Part shown: positions 20,830 to 30,561 of the stretch, piece after piece
How positions within the stretch are numbered: position 1 is the stretch's first letter
How the letters are laid out: the number at the start of each line of letters is the position of its first letter
Source: Entamoeba invadens IP1
Lineage: Eukaryota; Evosea; Mastigamoebida; Endamoebidae
Length of the DNA stretch: 64,000 nt
NCBI RefSeq assembly: GCF_000330505.1
Contig: NW_004440113.1
Coordinates: forward strand, 263,305 to 327,304
Reading direction: 5' to 3'
Translations under genes and position numbers: made by a program
Notes under the pieces: model-generated
What the model saw: the letters and a program-made list of their open reading frames with translations, nothing else
Told to the model about the DNA's origin: nothing
Database searches by the model: none

Positions 20830-22024
20830 ATGTCAAAAAAGTCTGTTCCTTTAAGCGAAATAGTACAACAAGCAGTAAGCGACTTAAACCCGTCGCCACC
20901 CGTCCAACGATTCCAAGTCCTTGCAAACCTCACATTAAAGGTCGAAGCGTCGTGTAAGCCCCTTCGCTCGCAAATGATTGAGAAGATGAAAAAGTACATA
21001 GACAAGAACATCAGCGATAAAGAGATGTTCTACGTCTTTTGTTTATGCGACCATTTAGTCGTTAATTCGCACACATTTAGAAAGCAAGTTTTGGACATCG
21101 ACTTCATCATGCTTCTTGAGACTATTGGACAGTTTAAAGTTTGTTCCTTGTCTGTCGGTCGACTCTTTCAAGTGACTTGTAGAACAAACCGACCTTCACG
21201 AGAAATAGAACGCCCGAGAACATAGTGAATAAAATCAAATCGATGATCCAACAATGGGGCAATAAGTTCCCAAATGAACTCGCAGAGTACGATTTCCTCT
21301 ACGAGAAGTACAAACAACTTGGAATTAAGTTTCCAGAAATGTCCCCCGTCAAAGGAGTCAACCCAGCAAATGCAGAACAACTCCCACAAGATATTAAAAA
21401 ATTGATTGCGACGTGTAAAGTGAAAGAAAAGGAGATCCAAGACACTATTAAATCAGCAACACACGTCGAAGAACTCATTCAATTGTACAGAGAAGTCACC
21501 GACTTGAATTGGTTTGTTTTATAGTTCTTTTTACTATTCAATTAATAAGTAGCCAACTCGTCGACTCACAAACTAAAATCATCCAAAAGCGTGCACTCTA
21601 CGACTCGGAAAAGGTCGACAAACTTAACGCTTTCGTCGATAACTACCAATCGTGTTTACAATTACTCGCAAACCAAATTAATATCAATAGAACTTATCAC
21701 ATCACTACTACAGTCCCACCAGTAGAACACGGCGCAAGTCCTTTTGTCGAAAGTGAAAACCCAAAGGACATCATCGCAGATAGACGTATCGGGATTCTGC
21801 CTGGAGAAAAGGCCCCTGTTATTAAAAACCCAGTCGGACTGTTAAAACCACCCCCTTCAAATGGAATACCACTCATCAGTCCCGTCCATAGAACAGTGTC
21901 TATGTATGAAGACGAATTTAACAAACAAGTCATCGTCTCGTCCGATTCGTATTTCTCAACAGACTCTTTGGGAACAGAAAACGTCAATGAAGATACTGAC
22001 TTCGAGACTCCATATCTGCTTTGA
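20830..22024 (+). CDS. VHS-domain adaptor protein A (TOM1/GGA-like), three exons
   Basis: Exons 20830-21149, 21209-21512 and 21554-22024, introns of 59 nt (donor GTCTGT, acceptor AAATAG) and 41 nt (GTTTGT...GTAG); total 364 residues. The VHS domain covers residues ~5-145, with the typical LVVNSHTFRKQVLDIDFIMLL helix and the C-terminal helix KSMIQQWGNKF, then YEKYKQLGIKFP. Residues ~160-240 look like a GAT-type three-helix bundle. The tail is Pro/Ser-rich and ends ETPYLL, an acidic-dileucine-like motif. VHS-GAT proteins sort ubiquitinated or receptor cargo at endosomes and trans-Golgi. The donor was chosen because the spliced junction (FKVCSLTPENIVNKIKS) aligns residue for residue with VHS gene B; the nearer GTTTGT donor puts the frame out. 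Confidence 0.82.
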
Positions 22025-22753
22025 TGTATTTCCTGTTATTTTTATTCATTCTTTTTTACTCTTGTTAGTTCAGGTCATTTATAATTTATTTATTAATATA
22101 TGTATTAGAACATATTTACTATAAATAAAAAGACTCTATTTTTAAGAACTTATAGTAACTTATTTACTATAAATGTATTAACATATTATTATATGTTTAT
22201 TATCTAACTACTATTGTATAAGAAGGTGTGTAAAATAGATAAAGTTGTTTTGTTTTAAAACACAGAAAACTTAACACATTCATTAATCGTGTTATTGTGT
22301 CAATTAATTAAATAACTATATTTATTACAATTAAATACATATCTCTTGTATTTTATTCGAAGTAAACTGTAATTCAAATAGTTAATTTAATTATTCAAAA
22401 GTTGTTTATTTTTAATTTAAAATAATTAAAAACAAGTGATTTAACTATTATAATTTTAGTATTTCAAATTAATATAACATAATATATCAAGTGTGTAAAA
22501 AAAGTGTTTTAATTATTTTTATTACATATGTGTATTAAACACTGTGACTTATTTTTTTTATAAAGATTTCAAATACGAATATGTATTAATTCACTTCTCA
22601 AATTGAAGCCAAAAAATACATAAGGATTTAATTGTGTATGTATACCGGTAAATAAAATATGATTTATATACGTAATAATATAATAATTGTCCGATATAAT
22701 TATATTAATAAAAACCCAATCATCTATATAAACTTTAAAACAAGTAACAAAAG
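22025..22753. other. Intergenic, AT-rich
   Basis: No gene seen. Contains short ACTATA/TATTAA repeats only. The stretch TATATAAACTTTAAAAC about 30 bases before the next ATG could serve as a TATA region. Confidence 0.5.
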
Positions 22754-23308
22754 ATGGCTGAAACACAAGACGTGCTCGACAAGAAAATTGAGTCTCTTAA
22801 GACGCGAATTAATGATCAAGAACGTGTTCTCCGTCAGATGTTGTGGTTTGGCGACTATAGTTTTGCAAGTGAGCAATTACACTTTGATCGTGATGGCTTA
22901 AAAATTGAGTGTCGTGAGACTGCACCCAACAAGCCATATGCCCTCCTCTTTTTATACATTCCAATCAACTCCTTTTCTATTCGTGTAATTCAAGGTAAGG
23001 CTTCCATTGGTTTTATAACTTTGAACCAACCCATTCCTCTCGATTGCAACATTTCTGTCATATCAGATCAAACCAAAGTCTTAATGTACGACAGAACTTA
23101 CATTGGTCCGCTTGACTTGACCAAAAAGCAACGTTCAAACTTTGTCTTCAATGATGGCGTAGTAACAACAACCTTCAATCCTGCCACAAACACCATTTCC
23201 TTCGAACAAGGAAAAGTGAAAGACGATGATGTCTTTGTCAATGTTTACGAAGAAGACTTGTACCCACTTATTGCCTTTAAGGATGATACTGTCATTCAAG
23301 TCCTTTAA
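22754..23308 (+). CDS. Conserved-looking hypothetical, coiled-coil start plus beta-rich domain
   Basis: 184 residues, one exon. Residues 1-30 predict a short helix or coiled coil (DVLDKKIESLKTRINDQERVLRQM). The rest is beta-rich with alternating hydrophobics (FDRDGLKIECRE, ALLFLYIPINSFSIRV, ASIGFITL, VLMYDRTYIG), like a beta-sandwich of the SPRY/TRAF-like sort, but no signature is certain. No signal peptide or membrane segment. It sits between two VHS genes; there is no evidence of a functional link. Function unknown. Confidence 0.72.
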   Translation: MAETQDVLDKKIESLKTRINDQERVLRQMLWFGDYSFASEQLHFDRDGLKIECRETAPNKPYALLFLYIPINSFSIRVIQGKASIGFITLNQPIPLDCNISVISDQTKVLMYDRTYIGPLDLTKKQRSNFVFNDGVVTTTFNPATNTISFEQGKVKDDDVFVNVYEEDLYPLIAFKDDTVIQVL

Positions 23309-23481
23309 TTCACCTTTTAACTTCTTTTGTACACAACACTTCTTTAAATTAATATATAATATAATAATTTTATTTAATATAATATAAGATAAATTAATAA
23401 AATATAATATATATTAATATATTATAGTATAAAAACAAAATAAGTGAAAAATAACAAATGAATAACAAGAAATACACAGAG

Positions 23482-24805
23482 CTATGCCATTTCCTCGTCA
23501 AAGTCGAACATATTAGGTGACATGGTATCCACTCGATCCGCCCCTTTTTCTGGGGAGAAGGGAGGAGTCATTACAAAGTGGCATGACGAGCTATTCTGAA
23601 GTCCTGATGTTGATGAGGACTGAAATTGGCGCTCTTGAAATGACGTCTCAGGGAGCACAAAGCTGTGGGAGACAGGGCTTTGTCCTTTACTTCGTCTTTT
23701 AGTCTTTTGAGGGACAAAGATGCCTGAACTACTTAAAGCCTTAGTTGGTCGAGTAATAGCTGTGTCTGTAGTCGACATCGCATTTTGAAGTAAAGCGCTT
23801 CCACTTGAAAATTTGGTCTCAGGGAAGTTGTTGTTGTTCTTCTTTTTCCTGCTGTCCATCTTTTGTTTCAATATCTTCAAATTGAACGTTAGCCTTTTGC
23901 CGATTGCTTCCATTTCTTTATACGATTCTTCGTCGTACTTATCTTTATGGTCGCGACACTTGAGACACTCGTGGTCAAATTTGCTGTATATTAATAGTGT
24001 TCTAACATATTAAATTAATGAATTACCAAATAATATAAATGTTAATAAATATATATAAATATGACATTTAAAGTTAAATTTAGAATTAGCCACATTGCAA
24101 ATTATTCGCTTGTGTTAATTCACGTAGCACTAACAATTCGTTAATTGAAAGAAATATATTGTTATAGAAATAGTATTAATAATAGTATTAATGATAATAA
24201 GACAGGTAGTGAGAAGTAACAAACATCAATATCTTCGAGGCGTAGTTAAAGACATTCTCTACATCATAAGGCATACACTCAATGGCACGAACAACATTTC
24301 TTAAATTGTGTTCTACGTGAGGGATGAGTCGTGTGATTTCATTGGGTAAGAATACAGTTGGTTTAGTCTTAGGATCGATAACCTTATGTGAGCAGTACTT
24401 CTGATACAACACGGCGTATTCGGACAATTCATTTGGGTAGAAGCACCCCCAGACGGCTATCAATTCTCGAACTTTATCTTCGACTTCGTCGGTCTCCGTA
24501 TGCACTTTCCTCATCTTCCCAACTTGTTGGAGGAGTGTAAGAAACGACAACTCACAGACTTGTGTTCTGAATGTAGGCGAGTTCTGAACCACATAATTCG
24601 CTAAGGTCAAACAGTTAATCATCTCGGCTTGTAACACCAACTTTTTTGTGTAATTTCGCATCTTCTGTTCTATTTGGAGACGAAGGATTGTGTCTGCGCC
24701 AATGACACGTTCAACGGCATTTACTATCGTCTGCATTTCGACTTCTGAAGGTTCGTTTTTGTCGTTCACAAGGTTTGAAACAAGTTCACTCAGCTTCACG
24801 GACAT
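23482..24805 (-). CDS. VHS-domain adaptor protein B, two exons
   Basis: Exons 24805-24225 and 23983-23482, with a 241-nt intron (GTTTGT...ATACAG), phase 2; total 360 residues. Residues 1-140 form a VHS domain (VVQNSPTFRTQVCELSFLTLLQQ; RELIAVWGCFYPNELSEYAVLY). The helical segment ~150-240, restored by splicing (YASKILIKFDHECLKC...), resembles a GAT bundle. The tail is Ser/Pro-rich with a basic patch (KTKRRSKGQS) and an acidic end (MFDFDEEMA) that could act as a clathrin-box or adaptor motif. It is a paralogue of the gene at 20830-22024 but diverged, and its intron sites differ. Expected role: endosomal/trans-Golgi cargo sorting. Confidence 0.82.
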
Positions 24806-26647
24806 CTGTAACTTTCGAGTTCATCCCACCCCTCAAATTTCCATGTACAGACACATCATCAAATCAAAGAGAAAAAAGTTAAAATTCAAAATATTTTTTT
24901 CATTTGACAGTATAGTTCGCTTGTAGTTTTTTATAATTTGTTGTATAGCTTTTTTCTTTTTCAAATATAAATTTTTTGGTTTAAAAAAACTCATGAAGGA
25001 TTTTCGGCGCGTTTCGGAAAGATATTATACAAGGATGGTTTTTTACTATAATTTGTATGGTTAAAATCGTCTATTTTCGTGATTATTTGTAAAAAAGTTC
25101 TTTATTTTTTTGAAGAGAACGTTCGAAGAAAGAAAGAAGCTTCTTGATGGAATGAAATCAAGAGCGAACAAAATCGAACGGAAAGTATAAAAAATAAAAA
25201 AAACGGCTCCGGTGATTGGCCCGTTTTTTCTTTTTTTTTTCATTTTTCGCCTTTTTTTTGGATTTTCAAGCAAGTTTCGGGGAATTGATTTTTTCTGACA
25301 TACAAATGTTTTTGTTACCACAAATGTTATTTATTTGGAATACAATTAACCAAACATTAAAAAACGCCGCATTTATCAAAAAGTGTCAAAATATAAATAG
25401 AGTGGTGTTTTCAAAGACTTTTCGAGGAAACCACAAACTATTTAATGATTATTACAACATGTGACAGGAAATTATGGCCGTGTAATTCGGGACATTTCGA
25501 TGAATAAAAACGTCACAAATAATTGTACCCGATTTATTACTGACAAAGAAAGCATTATTCTATCGAAAAAGAAATTATCTATTTCTATTCATTCACCAAA
25601 AAAACATTTTCTAATTTGTTCTCTTTTCTATTTTGAGCCACAAAAGTCAACAACTATTTTAAACTGACTTCAAATGGTTCCAAATTATAGTTTCATTAAC
25701 TATTGACATGGAATAATTTCACTTGAAAATTTAACAGAAAACGGCAATTCAATAGTTTTGGTAATCATTAAAACAATATTTTTTTCTTAATTAAATGGCC
25801 CGTTTTTATACACACAAACACTTTAATGAAAAAACAACTCGCTTTTTGAGGTAAAACGGTAATACATAAAACAAACAAAACGGAGTGCCAAACTGTCATT
25901 TTGGGAAAAATGGTGGTATTTACTTGGCGATTATTTATGTGATTTGTTATTAAGTAACCAAAAAATCTTAGGGAAAGTACCTTTTTGTATTGAGTGGTTT
26001 GACTAAGAATATAAACTAGAAAAAGACCAATTTAAAAACACAGTTTTAATTTGTTTTTTATAACAAAACATAAACTACAAACGAGCTTTCTTTCATATAT
26101 ATGATAGTCACAGATTTAGTTTTGCATGGTTTATAGTAAAGGCGAACTTGAAACTAAAAGCCTAATTCGGATCAATAATACATTTTTTAAAACAAGTCGT
26201 GATAACAAAACAAAATACACGTGTATTGAAAATTAAATTGTTGCTTTTAGATAATTGCTTTTTTAAACAGTAAAATCACAACTGAGTTATCAAGAATTAA
26301 ATTATGTTGTGTTCAACTTTTGGGTTAAATGATTCCATGGTTTAGATTTTTTCTACTTCCACTCGATTTGTGGCCATTGTTCTTATTGTTTTATTTTAAA
26401 CAATCAGAAAAAATAATTTTACTAGAAATGGCTCTAAGCAATTTTTTATTTTAAACAATTTTATTTTTTTTTTCAATATCAATACTTGACTATCTAATAA
26501 GTGTTCACTATCAACAGCTAAATCACAACAAATAAAGTATCATAAGAAGACTATTCCATAGAGAAGTACTTTGAATTTTGGTTCCAATTTCAAAAAAAGA
26601 CTTGTTTTTTATCAAAAATGAATAAATTTTATTATATAAAAGTTGTA
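24806..26647. other. Intergenic, no gene supported
   Basis: Frames at 25061-25321 (-) and 25216-25464 (+) are low-complexity Lys/Phe translations of A/T tracts and are not supported. At about 25198-25232 an inverted repeat (AAAAAACGG ... CCGTTTTTT) can form a 9-bp hairpin. Nothing else is clear. Confidence 0.5.
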
Positions 26648-26990
26648 CAGATAGCGGAATTAACAGGGACCACAGGAAAAACCAGGGACCAGACTAATTT
26701 TAGCTATTGAATATTAAGCGGATTTTATACAATAAAACAGGCAAATATTTAAATAAATGTGTAATTTTCTTATTATTTGGGCTTAAAAACGGTTATTATT
26801 CGGGATGAAAAAAAAATGAATGTGTTGTATAAAGTATGAATAAACAATAGATTAATGTGAGTTATAATCGTAAGTTTATTATTATTAATTATTATTTAAT
26901 TATAAAATATTATTCTTTTGTTCGACCTTGTTTAACTTCAACAAAACCATTCAATTAAATGGTTCATTCATTTTTTCAAAGAAGATGTTG

Positions 26991-27028
26991 TAGTCTTCTC
27001 TATTCAATGAGTAGAATAGAGAAGACTA
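26991..27028. repeat. Perfect 15-bp-stem hairpin
   Basis: TAGTCTTCTCTATTC (26991-27005), an 8-base loop (AATGAGTA), and its exact reverse complement (27014-27028). Lies inside the 801-bp element. Confidence 0.85.
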
Positions 27029-27040
27029 GGTTGATTCAAT

Positions 27041-27073
27041 GAGTCACTTTTCGTTCAGTATTAAAAGTGACTC
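27041..27073. repeat. Perfect 11-bp-stem hairpin
   Basis: GAGTCACTTTT (27041-27051), an 11-base loop, and AAAAGTGACTC (27063-27073). It follows the previous hairpin by 12 bases. TTCAATGAGT occurs both in the first loop region and just before this stem. Confidence 0.8.
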
Positions 27074-27448
27074 ACGCAATAAATGAAAATAAAGTAAAGA
27101 ATAAATAAATTATTGGAATGTTAGACATTCAGTAAATGATGGATGATCATTAAACGTATTAAACAACGGAAGATAAATCAATATAAAGAACAAACTTTAC
27201 TTTGGCTCGGCTGGGCATTAACAATAAAGGCAGCTTCAAATGATTAATTAAGAGTTTCATATTTTATAGTTTTTTCTATTTTATTTGAAAAATAGTGTGT
27301 CTATTAATACTTGGTCCCTGGTTTTTGAAAATAAACCAACATATCCTCCAAAAACCTGATTATTTGGGGATTTTTCCATAACAAGGAAACTATTTACCAA
27401 AAATAAAACAGCTTAATTTAGTCTGGTCCCTGGTTTTTCCTGTATCTG

Positions 27449-28317
27449 TAATATATTGCAATTACAATAAAACATTTACTATTACCTGTTTTTACTTAAC
27501 ATTTTAAATGCTGATATGGTTGATTATTGTAAAATATTCAATAAATATTTGTGTAATCTTTGTGTTATTATCAATAAAAAACATATTTAATTTTTTTTAA
27601 AGCAAAATAGGTCAACTTATATTCCACATATAAGTTAAATAATACAAGTAACATTGTTTTGATACATGACAATTATTATTATTTGAAATATGAATATCAA
27701 TTATAAATGATAATTATTAACAGTCGATTGAAATTTTACATCTTATATATTTTGAACTCTCACTATTATCCTGCATTTCTTTTTTATTTTATAAAACATG
27801 TTTAATTATTTTATTTTTTTATGAGTAAAATTTAAAAATGAAAGAGTCAAACTGTAAATCCTCTTTCTCAAAAAACAATAATAAAATTTTACATTTTGAA
27901 CAAAATTGTTCAAAAAATTTTAATTTTAATTCTATTTATTTAGTTTTATTTCAATTATTAATCCCTTATCATTTTTAATTTTATTGTTCTGTCAAATGTT
28001 ACTCTAGTTTTTTTTCAATTTTCATTAAAAATATAATGAAATTTTATGTCAAAATATATTCATTTCTTCATATCTTTTAATTATATTTCTCAAATAATAG
28101 ACTCTAAGTATTCTGTTTAGCTAAAATCAATTATATTACACCAACCGTTATAAAAAATATGAAATATTAATAAATGTATTATTTATAATATATATATATA
28201 TAAAATATACAATATAAAAACTTTTCAATTATTAAATTGAATAAACATTATTTTTCAAAAAATACCAGCAAAATAATACGTCAATGAAATGTTAATTAGC
28301 CGAACAAACAATTTGAT
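27449..28317. other. Intergenic, very AT-rich
   Basis: No gene or structured element seen. Downstream (3') flank of the orphan minus-strand gene. Confidence 0.5.
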
Positions 28318-28899
28318 TTATATGTAAAAGTTTTCTGAGTCAACACACAAGCAAAAACTTTGAACTTTAGTCCCGACGAGTGACAACAATTTTCTATTGA
28401 TTTTTCTTCCTTTTGAATCAATTTGCTTTTTATTGAAAAAGATGTCTCCAAATTTGATTCCCCAATACGTCTCAACTACCATCGTTTCATTTTTTCCATT
28501 TGATCGAGTCATATTATAAATCGCACCTTTTTCTGCCACCAAGTCACTTAGATAATCAACGGTGACAATCAACCGGTTTGTTTTCTTTCGTTGTTTAGCA
28601 GTTTCTTTTGGAATTCCCTTAAGTTGATCATTCACCATTATTTCTTCAAGTCTTTGCTCAATAAATTTTTCAACGTCTATAATGTCCGTTTCACTGAAAG
28701 CGATTGTTTTGATAGGGATGAAGGAGAGTGCTACTGAAGATTTGCCAAGTGGCTGTTTAATGGTGATTTCAGCAAATTGATTTAAGAAGGAAAGCATAAC
28801 TGCTTCAACACAAGCTTGATGATTTCGAAGAGACCCATACGAGTACCGTTCACGTCTTTCAGACCGCATTACTTCCTTAGTGCTTCTCATGCAAGACAT
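28318..28899 (-). CDS. Orphan hypothetical protein
   Basis: I place the start at the ATG at 28899 (MSCMRSTKEVMRS), giving 193 residues; the frame opens nine codons earlier (28926). The sequence has a complex, gene-like composition: a basic N-terminus (RSERRERYSYGSLRN), alternating strands and helices (EAVMLSFLNQFAEITI, SFIPIKTIAF), a Lys-rich loop (KETAKQRKKTNR) and a strand-rich C-terminus ending DSENFYI. No signal peptide, membrane helix or known motif. It stands alone in 5.7 kb of otherwise empty DNA that includes a mobile element, so a species-specific origin is possible. Function unknown. Confidence 0.6.
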   Translation of the reverse strand: MSCMRSTKEVMRSERRERYSYGSLRNHQACVEAVMLSFLNQFAEITIKQPLGKSSVALSFIPIKTIAFSETDIIDVEKFIEQRLEEIMVNDQLKGIPKETAKQRKKTNRLIVTVDYLSDLVAEKGAIYNMTRSNGKNETMVVETYWGIKFGDIFFNKKQIDSKGRKINRKLLSLVGTKVQSFCLCVDSENFYI

Positions 28900-30561
28900 T
28901 ACAATGATAATTTGTAGCCTAATCACCCCTATTTATAGTTCAAATCAAACCTTATTTGTTCGTGGGTGTGGATAAAAAACTTAGAAAAAAACTATATATA
29001 ATAATTTTAATATCATAATTAAATGGTTAACTTGTTTCATTTAAAAAAGTAATACTGTCATGTGTCTGTCTTCTTGGGAAGTTTCTTTAATCGTACCCTC
29101 ATATTTATGAAAGTTAGGTATTCAGCTTAACCGAAAATGGCGCACATGAAGTTTTCTGAAGAATTCTATCAATGCGGCCATCATGGATTTCGTACACAAG
29201 AAGACTTCCATTTCAAAAAATCATTTCGAAATAATTTATTAAAAATGTTTACATAAAAATAAAAAAAAGCCTTGCGTTTTGGTTGTGATGGTATAAAATA
29301 TTGTTTTGTCCCATAAAGTTGCTTTATATTCAACCAATAAAAACATCAATCCGCTGCTTTGTTTTTTAATAAAACATCAATGCCGTTGTCTACCAAATAT
29401 TTTAGAATAAACATTTATACAGTTTTATGACAATAATCGGGAAGATATAATATCTGTTTTAAGATAACCCTTTGAAATATTTTTGCCTGCATATTTGATT
29501 GTTGAACAAACGTGCACATTATATATAGTTGTTATTTAAATACTTTATAGCATTATTTTTAAAAACATGCCACATTATAACATTTATCATATTTTGCCGA
29601 TTGCATCCTCAAAGATTCAAATATAGATCAATTAATTGGATTATCTAAATATAATCGCTCTTAGAAGTTTTTCTGTTATACAAAAAAAGCTGATGATAAT
29701 TAGTTTGATGTTTCAAAAATGGGGTTTCAATACTTATTATTTAACTTTGTAATTACTTTATTAAAATGATGTTTCATACGAGTGCTTCAAATTGTTTTGC
29801 TATTTGTGAAATAATACTTATTTCTCAATTATTGTTTTTAATTTGATTCACATTTTACATCCCTCATACAATTAATAAATGGACAACAACCAAGTTATTT
29901 GAAACAAATTCTTTAATTTAAAAATGCTCAAACATTATCTTTTAATATTCAAATATTTTCAAACATCTCAACCATTTTTAATCGAACTTTTTCAAAAAGG
30001 TACTTTCAAAAAATAACACTTTTTATTTCATTTTCTAAATATTGTTTCAACTATTCGTTATCTGATATAGAAATGACCATTTTTTGACTTATAAAACTTG
30101 ACATTTTACTCAAATTAAAATGAATTGACGATTTCGCATCTTCTCAAAAAACTGTATTCGTTTTTCCAAACAAAAGAATCATTTTCATTCAACATTTATA
30201 AATGTATTTATTGTAAACTCAATTCAAACTTTATGCTTTAATTTATTCTCGTGATTGTCGTTCTCTCAATAAACTCCAAATAATTATTGCTTCTCTATTT
30301 CAAAAAGTAAACCCAAACACAATTCAATAGTAAATTTGTTCATCGGTTTACCCTTTTATCTAACCTTGCGATTGACCAATTTGTTGTTTCTAATTTGTTT
30401 TGAAAAGCAATTAACCGTTATTAAATACCTTTCCCACCTCCAATATGTAAAAAGAAGTTAAATCATAAAAGTATATTCAACCCAACAACCTTCATCAATA
30501 AACGTCCTTAATAATTTAAACTTTTTGCAATTCAAATTAATAAAAAAAATCAATCGTTTAG
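28900..30561. other. Intergenic, with one short gene-like patch
   Basis: Mostly AT-rich and empty. An open frame of 39 codons at 29137-29256 (+), starting MAHMKFSEEF, lies in a G+C-richer patch with plausible codon use, but it is too short to call a gene; see findings. The rest has no supported features. Confidence 0.45.

Larger units (their letters stand above)
26648..27448. mobile_element. 801-bp inverted-repeat DNA element flanked by TA
   Basis: The right end, read inward on the minus strand, starts CAGATA and runs into CAGGAAAAACCAGGGACCAG, then ACTAA. The left end has the same string but with an extra ~19 bases after CAGATA, which carry another copy of CAGGGACCA. TA borders both ends (26646-26647 and 27449-27450). 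A further partial copy of the GGTCCCTGG motif occurs at about 27313-27327. No transposase frame is present. Structure and TA target site suggest a non-autonomous Tc1/mariner-type element. Two strong hairpins lie in the middle. Confidence 0.78.

Noticed and set aside
21139..21208. GTTTGT donor for the first intron of VHS gene A
   Set aside because: Leaves exon 2 in a frame with an early stop; the GTCTGT donor 11 bases later keeps frame and matches the paralogue.
25061..25464. Overlapping frames of 86 (-) and 82 (+) residues
   Set aside because: Phe/Lys-rich products of T- and A-tracts, with no support on either strand.
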